Source: an uncultured Chloroflexota bacterium
Lineage (GTDB): Bacteria > Chloroflexota > Anaerolineae > Aggregatilineales > Phototrophicaceae
Direction: 5' to 3'
DNA: 12,880 nt
Assembly: GCA_903904765.1 (NCBI GenBank)
Contig: CAIVEA010000662.1
Coordinates: 1 to 12,880 of the forward strand
Part shown: piece by piece, positions 1-5,559 of the stretch
Position numbering within the stretch: position 1 is the stretch's first letter
Layout of the letters: each line of letters begins with the position of its first letter
Notes under the pieces: generated by a model
Database searches by the model: none
Seen by the model: the letters and a program-made list of their open reading frames with translations, nothing else
What the model was told of the DNA's origin: nothing
Position numbers and translations under genes: made by a program

Positions 1-1206
1 GTCCCAGTGACGGAAGGGTTCGCCGGTCGCATCAAAGTGACCCGGATTGTCACGGGTGGCGGTTGACAGGTCAACCTGCGCGGTCTGCTGACCGTTCAAC
101 ATCGCAATGCTATCGAACAGCAGTTCAATGGTGTAGTCCGCATTGTGCGCGAACGCGCCCGGATCCTTCATCGAGACCTGATAGTTGTAGGCGGCCTTCA
201 GCAGGTTGCCCGTCCACGACACATACTTGCCTTCGCCTTCATCGGCGGCACCGTTTTCATTGGCATCACCGAAGAAGTAGGGGTAAGCACCCGGATTGTA
301 CACAATCGCCGCGCCCGCAACATCCTTCGCGTAGCTCTGAATGCTCTGCATCAGCATTTCCTGAAGGCCAGCGATTTCCTGAGCGATACCTTCGGTGGTG
401 TCGCCATCGCCGTCATAGTCCGACAGCGAACCCTGCATACGAATATTAACGAGGTCTTCTACGCTCGCCACATCTTCGTGACAATTGCCGCAGGTTTCGA
501 CTTTCACTTCCAGCGTGTGCGGGTCGTGGCAGCCGATGCAAGTGTTCTGATCGCCATAGTGCGCGTTCTTGCCGGTGTAGACCTGTTCCGCGAACTGGTA
601 GCCACCATTCACTTCACTGCCATACAGCGAGGCTGCGGCGGCGAAGTAATGGATGTTCACAAAACCGAGTTGATCGCTGACGGTGTTACCATCGGTCAGA
701 CCAGCTTTTTCAATGGCTGCATCCACCGAGCCGCCCCAAGCACGACCCTGATGGCATTCCACACAGCGCGACGAGTCGTCGGCGGTGGTGACCACTGCGC
801 CCGACGGGAACGGAACATCCCGCAGAACGGAGGTGACGCTGTTGTGGCAAGCATCGCACGAGACGACCGTACCCAGAGGAGCCGGCGCATCCACCTTGTT
901 GACTTCGCTGCCATCAGCACCGATGAAGTCCAGATAGCCGGGTGTCGAGTGACACTTGGCGCATGAATCGGGGACAACCTTGTCCGCTTCTTCGTTCCAG
1001 TGATTGAACGCTTCAGCCGTCTTATCCGCATGGGGGGAAGCCACCCACGCCTGATAAAACTCGCCCAGATACGGCGGGTCAATCGGATTCTCCGAGGTCA
1101 GCGGCGCGGGTGCGTCCTGAGCCATCGTCGGGGACTGGAGCATCAGCGTGAACCCTGCTACCACCAGCAGAACGCCGAGCACTGCGAATAACTGATGTTT
1201 TCTCAT
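1..1206 (-). CDS. Secreted multihaem c-type cytochrome (partial, C-terminus beyond left edge)
   Basis: The frame is open from an ATG at 1206 to base 1 (402 codons, no stop), so the end of the gene lies outside the window. A GGAGAG ribosome site 6 nt upstream supports this start. Residues 1-29 form a signal peptide (basic MRKH, hydrophobic core, likely cleavage TMA|QD). Five CxxCH haem-attachment sites are visible: CAKCH at residues 82-86, CDACH 117-121, CVECH 148-152, CIGCH 223-227 and CGNCH 239-243. Several other histidines (near residues 60 and 68, and in HYFAAA and NAHYGD) could be distal haem ligands. Residues 263-269 (DYDGDGD) and 314-325 (DANENGAADEGE) resemble EF-hand-type calcium loops. 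The protein should act outside the membrane in electron transfer; its redox partner cannot be read from the sequence. It resembles a family of predicted extracytoplasmic multihaem cytochromes in environmental bacteria. The gene diverges from the metal importer. The function as an electron carrier is secure; the substrate is unknown. Confidence 0.93.
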   Translation of the reverse strand, partial: MRKHQLFAVLGVLLVVAGFTLMLQSPTMAQDAPAPLTSENPIDPPYLGEFYQAWVASPHADKTAEAFNHWNEEADKVVPDSCAKCHSTPGYLDFIGADGSEVNKVDAPAPLGTVVSCDACHNSVTSVLRDVPFPSGAVVTTADDSSRCVECHQGRAWGGSVDAAIEKAGLTDGNTVSDQLGFVNIHYFAAAASLYGSEVNGGYQFAEQVYTGKNAHYGDQNTCIGCHDPHTLEVKVETCGNCHEDVASVEDLVNIRMQGSLSDYDGDGDTTEGIAQEIAGLQEMLMQSIQSYAKDVAGAAIVYNPGAYPYFFGDANENGAADEGEGKYVSWTGNLLKAAYNYQVSMKDPGAFAHNADYTIELLFDSIAMLNGQQTAQVDLSTATRDNPGHFDATGEPFRHWD

Positions 1207-1375
1207 GACCTTCTCTCCTACATCAAAAATGCTATCAACTGCATCGGCGCCAACTGGACGATTTTCCGGCTGTCCGCCGTTGTAGGCTACATCCACGAGC
1301 TACTCAGGCCAATAAAAATAGCCTAGCCCGCTTCTAGGGTTCATTTTCTCATTTGTCATTTATCCTGTCGTCAAT

Positions 1376-1405
1376 CCATAGGATGATTTCTCATCATTCT
1401 TATGG
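1376..1405. repeat. 30-bp imperfect nested palindrome
   Basis: The arms are CCATA (1376-1380) with TATGG (1401-1405) and, inside them, GATGA (1382-1386) with TCATC (1391-1395) around a TTTC centre. The two arm pairs are separated by one base on the left and five on the right. It lies about mid-way in the divergent region, 2 bp from the first direct repeat. It could be an operator for a dimeric regulator or an RNA hairpin in a leader transcribed toward the cytochrome. The symmetry is seen directly; the role is inferred. Confidence 0.5.
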
Positions 1406-1406
1406 C

Positions 1407-1423
1407 TGATTATGATTCAACCC
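1407..1423 (+). promoter_or_regulatory. Direct repeat copy 1, candidate metal-repressor site
   Basis: TGATTATGATTCAACCC matches the copy at 1467-1483 at 14 of 17 positions, with starts exactly 60 bp apart. It lies upstream of the proposed -35 element of the importer promoter. The left half resembles a Fur/Zur-type half-site (TGATAAT), but the right half does not complete that consensus, so the regulator family is not identified. Confidence 0.4.
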
Positions 1424-1437
1424 TAATGTGCGATCTC

Positions 1438-1467
1438 TTGTTCTAATTCCCGATTTCGGGTTATACT
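1438..1467 (+). promoter_or_regulatory. Candidate sigma-70 promoter of the metal importer operon
   Basis: A good -10 hexamer, TATACT, lies at 1462-1467, and a weak -35, TTGTTC, at 1438-1443, with an 18-bp spacer. The palindrome CCCGATTTCGGG (1449-1460) sits inside the spacer. Direct-repeat copy 2 begins on the last base of the -10 hexamer, an arrangement that would let a bound repressor block initiation. The start codon is at 1531, giving a leader of roughly 55 nt. Confidence 0.45.
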
Positions 1468-1483
1468 GACTATCATTCAATCC
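1467..1483 (+). promoter_or_regulatory. Direct repeat copy 2, candidate operator at the transcription start
   Basis: TGACTATCATTCAATCC is the second copy of the 17-bp repeat (differences at positions 4, 8 and 15 relative to copy 1). It directly follows the proposed -10 hexamer and so would cover the transcription start. Metal-responsive repressors commonly bind at this place in front of zinc and manganese importers. The assignment is inference. Confidence 0.42.
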
Positions 1484-1530
1484 AACCCACATCAATATTT
1501 TCGCTATAGTTATCTAAGGAAAAGTTGCTC

Positions 1531-2523
1531 ATGCGTCTCCCGATTCGGGTCGTATCGCTGTTCGTTCTACTGCTGATGACCGTTGGTATGACTCACGCGC
1601 AAGATGCGGTAAAACTCAACGTGGTTTCCACCGTATCCCCCGTCACCAACATCGTCTATAACATCGGCGGGGATCGTATCAACCTCAGCGGCATTGTCCC
1701 CGAAGGCGTGAACTCGCATACCTTTGAACCCGCCCCCTCGGACGCGATCAAACTGGCGCAGGCCGATCTGATCTTCATGAACGGGCTGAAGTTGGAAGAA
1801 CCCACACTAGAACTGGCGCAGGCCAATCTGAAGGATGGCGCGGATATCATCCTTCTGGGTGATTTGACCCTTACCCCGGATGAGTATGTGTACGATTTTT
1901 CGTTCCCCATCGAACAGGGCAACCCCAACCCGCACCTGTGGACGAACCCGATCTACGGCCTGAAGTACGCCGAGATTGTGCGCGACACACTGATGGCGCG
2001 GGATGCCGCCAACGCCGACTACTACGCCGCCAACTATGATGCTTTCGAGGCGCGTATCACCGAACTGGATGCGGCCATTCAAGCGGCGGTGGATAGCATC
2101 CCCGAAAGCAGTCGCAAACTGCTGACCTACCATGACTCGTGGGCGTACTTTTCGCCGCGCTACGGCATGACGGTGGTGGGGGCGATTCAGCCTGCGGACT
2201 TCTCCGAACCATCGGCGCGGGATGTGGCTGACCTCATCATGCAGATTAAGTCCGAACAAGTACCGGCTATCTTCGGTTCGGAAGTGTTCCCCTCACCTGT
2301 GCTGGAGCTGATCTCCCGCGAATCCGGCGCGGCCTTTGTGGATGACCTGCGCGACGATGATCTGCCCGGATTGCCCGGTGAGGATAACCATTCGTATATT
2401 GGCCTGCTGGTGGAAGACGTGCGTATCATGGCGGACGCGCTGGGCGGCGACCCGGCGCTGATCGCCGATTTCGACACGCGCAACATCCCCGGACAGGATG
2501 TTGCCATTCAGCAAGCCCAGTAA
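1531..2523 (+). CDS. Metal (Zn2+/Mn2+) ABC transporter substrate-binding protein, TroA/ZnuA family
   Basis: This extracytoplasmic receptor captures a divalent metal and hands it to the permease encoded two genes downstream. I chose the ATG at 1531 (330 residues) over the in-frame TTG at 1525 because AAGGA at 1516-1520 is too close to the TTG. Residues 1-23 form a signal peptide with likely cleavage THA|QD. Expected metal ligands of the cluster A-I fold are present: H63 in NSHTFEP, H135 in NPHLWTNP and H201 in TYHDSWAYF; the fourth is probably one of the acidic residues near 271-277. A third His, rather than the Glu seen in PsaA-type manganese binders, points to the TroA/ZnuA branch. The His-rich loop of classical ZnuA is absent. 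The protein contains no cysteine and hence no lipobox, which is unusual if the host has a single membrane. It is the first gene of the operon. Family is secure; metal identity is not. Confidence 0.93.
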   Translation: MRLPIRVVSLFVLLLMTVGMTHAQDAVKLNVVSTVSPVTNIVYNIGGDRINLSGIVPEGVNSHTFEPAPSDAIKLAQADLIFMNGLKLEEPTLELAQANLKDGADIILLGDLTLTPDEYVYDFSFPIEQGNPNPHLWTNPIYGLKYAEIVRDTLMARDAANADYYAANYDAFEARITELDAAIQAAVDSIPESSRKLLTYHDSWAYFSPRYGMTVVGAIQPADFSEPSARDVADLIMQIKSEQVPAIFGSEVFPSPVLELISRESGAAFVDDLRDDDLPGLPGEDNHSYIGLLVEDVRIMADALGGDPALIADFDTRNIPGQDVAIQQAQ

Positions 2524-2568
2524 TGCAGTAAAAACGAAACGTGAAGCCTGTAGAGAAACGAGCCAACT

Positions 2569-3387
2569 ATGCGCCCTATCATCGAAATGGATCACGTCAC
2601 CTTCGGTTATGGCACAGCCCCTGTGCTGCAAGATGTGTCCCTGCATTTGCACTTCGGTCAATTCGCGGCACTGGTTGGCCCCAGCGGTGCGGGTAAAACC
2701 ACCTTTCTCAAAATGGTGACGGGACTGTTGCGCCCCACGTATGGTAGCGTGGTTATCAACGGGCACAAGTTTGGCGACCCGCTGCCGCCCCGCATCGGCT
2801 ATGTGCCGCAAATCGAAACCGTAGACTGGAACTTTCCGGTCACGGTCGGGCAGGTTGTTTTGATGGGCGTGACCAACACCTCCGGTCTATTCCCGTGGGT
2901 GAGCCGTAATGATCGGCGGCGGGCGGATGAACTGCTGGAAGAACTGGGAATCGGCGGGTTGGGCAAGCGCCACATCCGCGACCTCAGTGGCGGACAGCAG
3001 CAGCGCGTGTTTCTGGCGCGGGCGCTCATCTCCAACCCTGACCTGCTGGTGCTGGACGAACCCACCGCCGGTGTGGACATGCGGACGGCGGAGAGCGTGC
3101 TGCATACGCTGGCGCACCTGAACCGCGAAGGCTTGAGCATCCTGATGACCACGCACGATCTGAACGCGGCCGCCGCGCACATCCCGTGGGTGATCTGCTT
3201 GAACCGCCGCGTAATCGCGCAGGGTGCGCCGGAAGATGTGTACACCGAGGCTATTCTGAACGAAACCTATCAGGGTGATTTCTTCGTCATCCGGCAGGAT
3301 GACATGCTGATCGTGCAGCAGCGCCCGCACCACCACTCGCACCGCGACATTCTGCCCAATCCCACACCGGGCGAAATGGTGCTGTAG
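2569..3387 (+). CDS. Metal ABC transporter ATP-binding protein, TroB/MntB-like
   Basis: This is the cytoplasmic ATPase that powers the importer (272 residues). Walker A GPSGAGKTT is at 37-45, the Q-loop glutamine is Q81, the signature LSGGQQQR is at 139-146, Walker B LLVLDEP at 159-165 carries catalytic E164, and the H-loop histidine is H196. After the Q-loop comes VDWNFPVTV, a form I associate with manganese/iron-type TroB/SitB/MntB ATPases and not with ZnuC. A histidine cluster (HHHSH, 254-258) lies in the C-terminal tail, outside the core fold, and could bind metal. The start at 2569 is the only ATG after an in-frame stop at 2551; its ribosome site is weak (GAGAAACGAG). The gene begins 45 nt after the receptor gene and is followed after 30 nt by the permease. 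Confidence 0.95.
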   Translation: MRPIIEMDHVTFGYGTAPVLQDVSLHLHFGQFAALVGPSGAGKTTFLKMVTGLLRPTYGSVVINGHKFGDPLPPRIGYVPQIETVDWNFPVTVGQVVLMGVTNTSGLFPWVSRNDRRRADELLEELGIGGLGKRHIRDLSGGQQQRVFLARALISNPDLLVLDEPTAGVDMRTAESVLHTLAHLNREGLSILMTTHDLNAAAAHIPWVICLNRRVIAQGAPEDVYTEAILNETYQGDFFVIRQDDMLIVQQRPHHHSHRDILPNPTPGEMVL

Positions 3388-3400
3388 ATCAGATCGAATC

Positions 3401-3408
3401 AGGGGGAG
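3401..3408 (+). promoter_or_regulatory. Ribosome binding site deciding the permease start
   Basis: AGGGGGAG lies 9 nt before the ATG at 3418 but only 3 nt before the alternative TTG at 3412. The ATG is therefore the better start. The same TTG-codon-ATG arrangement occurs at the start of the receptor gene. Confidence 0.6.
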
Positions 3409-3417
3409 TGCTTGCTA

Positions 3418-4263
3418 ATGGATATTCTTTTGCAGCCGTTTCAATTCGAGTTCTTCCGCAACGGCACACTGGCGGCGGTGCTGGTGGGCGGGTTGTGCGG
3501 CATGATCGGCGTGTATATCGTGCTGCGTGGCATGAGCTACATCGGGCATGGCCTATCGCACGCGGTTTTCGGCGGCGCGGTAGTATCGTTCGTGCTGGGC
3601 TGGAACTTCTACATCGGCGCGGGGCTGTGGGGTTTCCTCGCGGCGGTACTCATCAACCAGACGGTGCGCCGCACACGCATCAATGCCGATGCGGCCATCG
3701 GCGTGATTACGACTGCCAGCTTCGCGTTAGGGGTGGCGCTCATCAGTCGGTATCGCCGTTTTACCCGTTCGTTCGATGCGGCGCTGTTCGGCAGCGTACT
3801 AGGCGTGACCCCGGAAGATGTGCTGGTGGTGGCGATAGTGGCGGCGATGGTCGCGTTGGTGGTGTTCTTCCGTTATAAGCAACTGCTGTTCATGACCTTC
3901 GATCATCAGGTGGCGCAGGTCTACGGCATCAATACCGCGTGGCTGGATACGCTGTTCGCGCTGGCGTTGGCCGCTGGCCTGATCGCTTCCATGCAAATTC
4001 TGGGCGTGACGCTGATCGCCGCCGCACTGGTCATCCCCGCCATCACAGCCCGCCTGCTGACGGATCGCTTCGATAAGATGCTGCTCACCTCGATTGGAAT
4101 GGGGATGCTGACAGGCTTCTTCGGCATGTACCTCAGTTACTATCTGGATATTGCCTCTGGTGCGAGCATTGTGCTGTTGCAGGCATCAGTATTCGCGGTT
4201 GTCCTCGGCATCACCTCGTTCCAGAAGCGCAGCGCCCAACGCCTGATGCACACCCATGTTTAA
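3418..4263 (+). CDS. Metal ABC transporter permease, ABC-3 family (TroC/ZnuB-like)
   Basis: This membrane subunit forms the metal channel of the importer (281 residues from the ATG at 3418). About eight hydrophobic segments are visible, roughly at residues 17-36, 53-79, 93-110, 133-151, 177-195, 196-209, 220-240 and 249-266. Family hallmarks include MSYIGHGLSHAVFGGAV near residues 39-54, ADAAIGVITTASFALGV near 90-106 and ILGVTLIAAALVIPAITARL near 194-213. The segment FDHQVAQVYGIN (161-172) sits where ABC-3 permeases contact the ATPase. The protein is of usual length and appears intact. It is the last gene of the operon and is followed 5 nt later by a terminator hairpin. Gene order receptor-ATPase-permease matches tro/mnt loci, which often lack further genes. 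Confidence 0.94.
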   Translation: MDILLQPFQFEFFRNGTLAAVLVGGLCGMIGVYIVLRGMSYIGHGLSHAVFGGAVVSFVLGWNFYIGAGLWGFLAAVLINQTVRRTRINADAAIGVITTASFALGVALISRYRRFTRSFDAALFGSVLGVTPEDVLVVAIVAAMVALVVFFRYKQLLFMTFDHQVAQVYGINTAWLDTLFALALAAGLIASMQILGVTLIAAALVIPAITARLLTDRFDKMLLTSIGMGMLTGFFGMYLSYYLDIASGASIVLLQASVFAVVLGITSFQKRSAQRLMHTHV

Positions 4264-4268
4264 CGTTT

Positions 4269-4297
4269 AACCTCACCCCTCTCAGGGTAGGTTTTTT
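4269..4297 (+). terminator. Rho-independent terminator of the metal importer operon
   Basis: AACCT-C-ACCC (4269-4278) pairs with GGGT-AGGTT (4285-4293) around a CTCTCA loop, giving a 9-bp stem with one bulged C. Six T residues follow the AGG (4292-4297). It starts 5 nt after the permease stop. Its left arm, AACCTCACCCCTCTC, resembles the left end of the palindromic element at 5426-5546. Confidence 0.8.
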
Positions 4298-4356
4298 CGG
4301 GAAGGAAACGCAAGGGGAAATACATCACATTTCGTAGGGATACCTACCAGAGTACC

Positions 4357-4379
4357 AAAAACCTACCCTTGAAGAAGGG
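4357..4379 (-). terminator. Candidate terminator of the EamA-family gene
   Basis: Read on the minus strand, CCCTT-CTTC-AAGGG (4379-4366) forms a short hairpin followed by TAGG and five T residues (4361-4357). It lies about 20 nt after the stop of the minus-strand transporter. The stem is only 5 bp, so it may be weak. A further small hairpin, GTAGG-GATA-CCTAC, lies at 4334-4347. Confidence 0.5.
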
Positions 4380-4399
4380 ATAAGCGGGGTGAATTTTCG

Positions 4400-5323
4400 C
4401 TACGCATCCGGCGTGATGTCCGCCTGCGCGGGGGTGCGTCCGCGCGTGTTGACCACAATCACGCCCGCCAGCACCAGTGCGCCGCCCACCAGCATCAGCG
4501 GGGCGGGCATTTCGCCCAGCCACACCCACGCCACCAGCGTCGCCACCGCTGGATTGAAGTACAAAAAGCTGCCTGCGCGGGACGCGGGCAGTTTGGATAG
4601 TACATACGACCAGCACCCATAGCCAAGCACGCTGGTGACGATCCCCAGATACACAATCGAAAAGGTGGCCTGCGCCGAGGCTGCACGCATTTCATCCGCC
4701 AGCCCCGGCAGGTAGATGAGCAGCATCAAGGCGGCGGAGATGATGGCATAGGTGAGGAACTGGCGCGGCGAGTAGCGTTTAAGCAGCGACTTTTGCCCGA
4801 CGGAATAGATCGCCAACCCGCAGGCCGCCAGCAGCAGCGGGAACACCCCCGGCGAGAAACGCAACCCTTCGCCCGTGCTGGAGGCGATCAGCAGCACCCC
4901 CGTGAAGCAGATGCCGAAACCGATCCACGCCCAGCGCGTCAAACGTTCGTGGAAGAAATACCCCGCCAGTAGCGCCACCAGCACCGGACTGATATTCACG
5001 ATCAAGCTGGCCGCGCCCGCCGACACCGTGCGCTGACCGAGGTTCAGCACCACGTTGTAGAACGCGAATCCGGCGAAGCCCATCGCGGCGAGGGCGGGGA
5101 TGTCGCGGCGGGCGGGCAGCGGCATGCGCGTGAGCAGGCCGAGGACGAACAGCACCCCTCCGGCGATCAAAAAGCGCAGCAGCGCAATATGTTCGGGGGA
5201 ATAACCTTTGAGGGCGGCGCGGCCTGCGGCGAAGGCCGACGAGAATGCCAGAATCGTGACCAGTATCGCCAGCGCGACGCGGGCATCAATGCGGGCGTGG
5301 GCGGGAGGAGCAGAAGTGGTCAT
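4400..5323 (-). CDS. EamA/DMT-superfamily transporter
   Basis: This is an integral membrane protein of 307 residues, the usual length for a ten-helix DMT exporter made of two EamA repeats. The first repeat spans about residues 14-147 (FSSAFAAGRAALKGYSPEHI, then LRFLIAGGVLF, and SLIVNISPVLVALLAGYFFHERL before the repeat junction). The second spans about 160-296 and ends with YFNPAVATLVAWVWLGEMP and a final hydrophobic helix near residues 275-293. Such proteins usually export small metabolites such as amino acids; the substrate cannot be predicted here. The start at 5323 has a poor ribosome site (AGGATA, about 12 nt upstream). The gene is convergent with the metal importer and lies downstream of the kinase on the same strand, separated by 236 bp that include a palindromic element, so it is probably transcribed separately. 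Confidence 0.92.
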   Translation of the reverse strand: MTTSAPPAHARIDARVALAILVTILAFSSAFAAGRAALKGYSPEHIALLRFLIAGGVLFVLGLLTRMPLPARRDIPALAAMGFAGFAFYNVVLNLGQRTVSAGAASLIVNISPVLVALLAGYFFHERLTRWAWIGFGICFTGVLLIASSTGEGLRFSPGVFPLLLAACGLAIYSVGQKSLLKRYSPRQFLTYAIISAALMLLIYLPGLADEMRAASAQATFSIVYLGIVTSVLGYGCWSYVLSKLPASRAGSFLYFNPAVATLVAWVWLGEMPAPLMLVGGALVLAGVIVVNTRGRTPAQADITPDA

Positions 5324-5559
5324 GAGCAGCGGGTATCCTATTGCAACCTGTGGAATCTATGCGGGGGCGCGGCTTTCGCTCCCGGCTGCACAAGCCTGCC
5401 CGAAAGTATATGGGCTGTCAACCCTCTAAGAACCTCACCGCCCCCTCTCAGTAGTAACAGCGAGGGGGAGCAATCAGCAGACTCTTTCACCCCTCTCTAT
5501 AGCGGTACTCCGCGTGATGGAGAGGGGTTGGAGGTGAGGTTCTTAGGGCTAGGGGACTC
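5324..5559. other. Intergenic region between kinase and EamA genes
   Basis: The region has no gene. It contains the 121-bp palindromic element (5426-5546). On the minus strand a perfect -35-like TTGACA lies at 5421-5416, right beside the element, and could drive the transporter gene. The hexamer 17 bp downstream (CAGGCT) is a poor -10, so the promoter is uncertain. Confidence 0.4.
5426..5546. repeat. 121-bp palindromic MITE/REP-like element with 14-bp perfect inverted ends
   Basis: CTAAGAACCTCACC (5426-5439) is perfectly inverted as GGTGAGGTTCTTAG (5533-5546). Inside are two more hairpins: CCCCCTC (5441-5447) with GAGGGGG (5462-5468), and CCCCTCTC (5490-5497) with GAGAGGGG (5520-5527), the latter enclosing GCGG-TACT-CCGC (5502-5513). 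No coding potential and no obvious target duplication were seen. It lies 13 nt after the kinase stop codon, so its transcript would fold strongly and may end or stabilise that mRNA. Membership of an interspersed family is inference, supported by a similar arm at 4269-4283. Confidence 0.75.

Larger units (their letters stand above)
1207..1530. promoter_or_regulatory. Divergent intergenic region between cytochrome and metal importer
   Basis: These 324 bases hold no credible gene and are clearly more AT-rich than the flanking coding DNA. They contain a nested palindrome (1376-1405), two 17-bp direct repeats (1407-1423 and 1467-1483), three closely spaced TCATTT words at 1341-1360, and a CCCGA-TT-TCGGG palindrome at 1449-1460. 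Both flanking genes must be transcribed outward from here. About 110 bases next to the cytochrome start (1207-1320) show no repeat I can recognise. I see no convincing sigma-70 promoter for the cytochrome; a TTGACG on the minus strand at 1374-1369 has no good -10 partner. Confidence 0.7.

Noticed and set aside
145..966. A long plus-strand open frame (about 273 codons) opposite the cytochrome gene
   Set aside because: The minus strand carries five CxxCH motifs, a signal peptide and a ribosome site in a frame open across 402 codons; the plus-strand frame has no recognisable domain and no ribosome site.
1352..1374. TTGACG as the -35 of a cytochrome promoter on the minus strand
   Set aside because: The hexamer 17 bp downstream (TGAGAA) is a poor -10 and no alternative spacing gives a better one.
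1525..1530. TTG start at 1525 for the metal receptor
   Set aside because: The AAGGA ribosome site is only 4 nt away from it, whereas the ATG at 1531 has workable spacing and begins a normal signal peptide.
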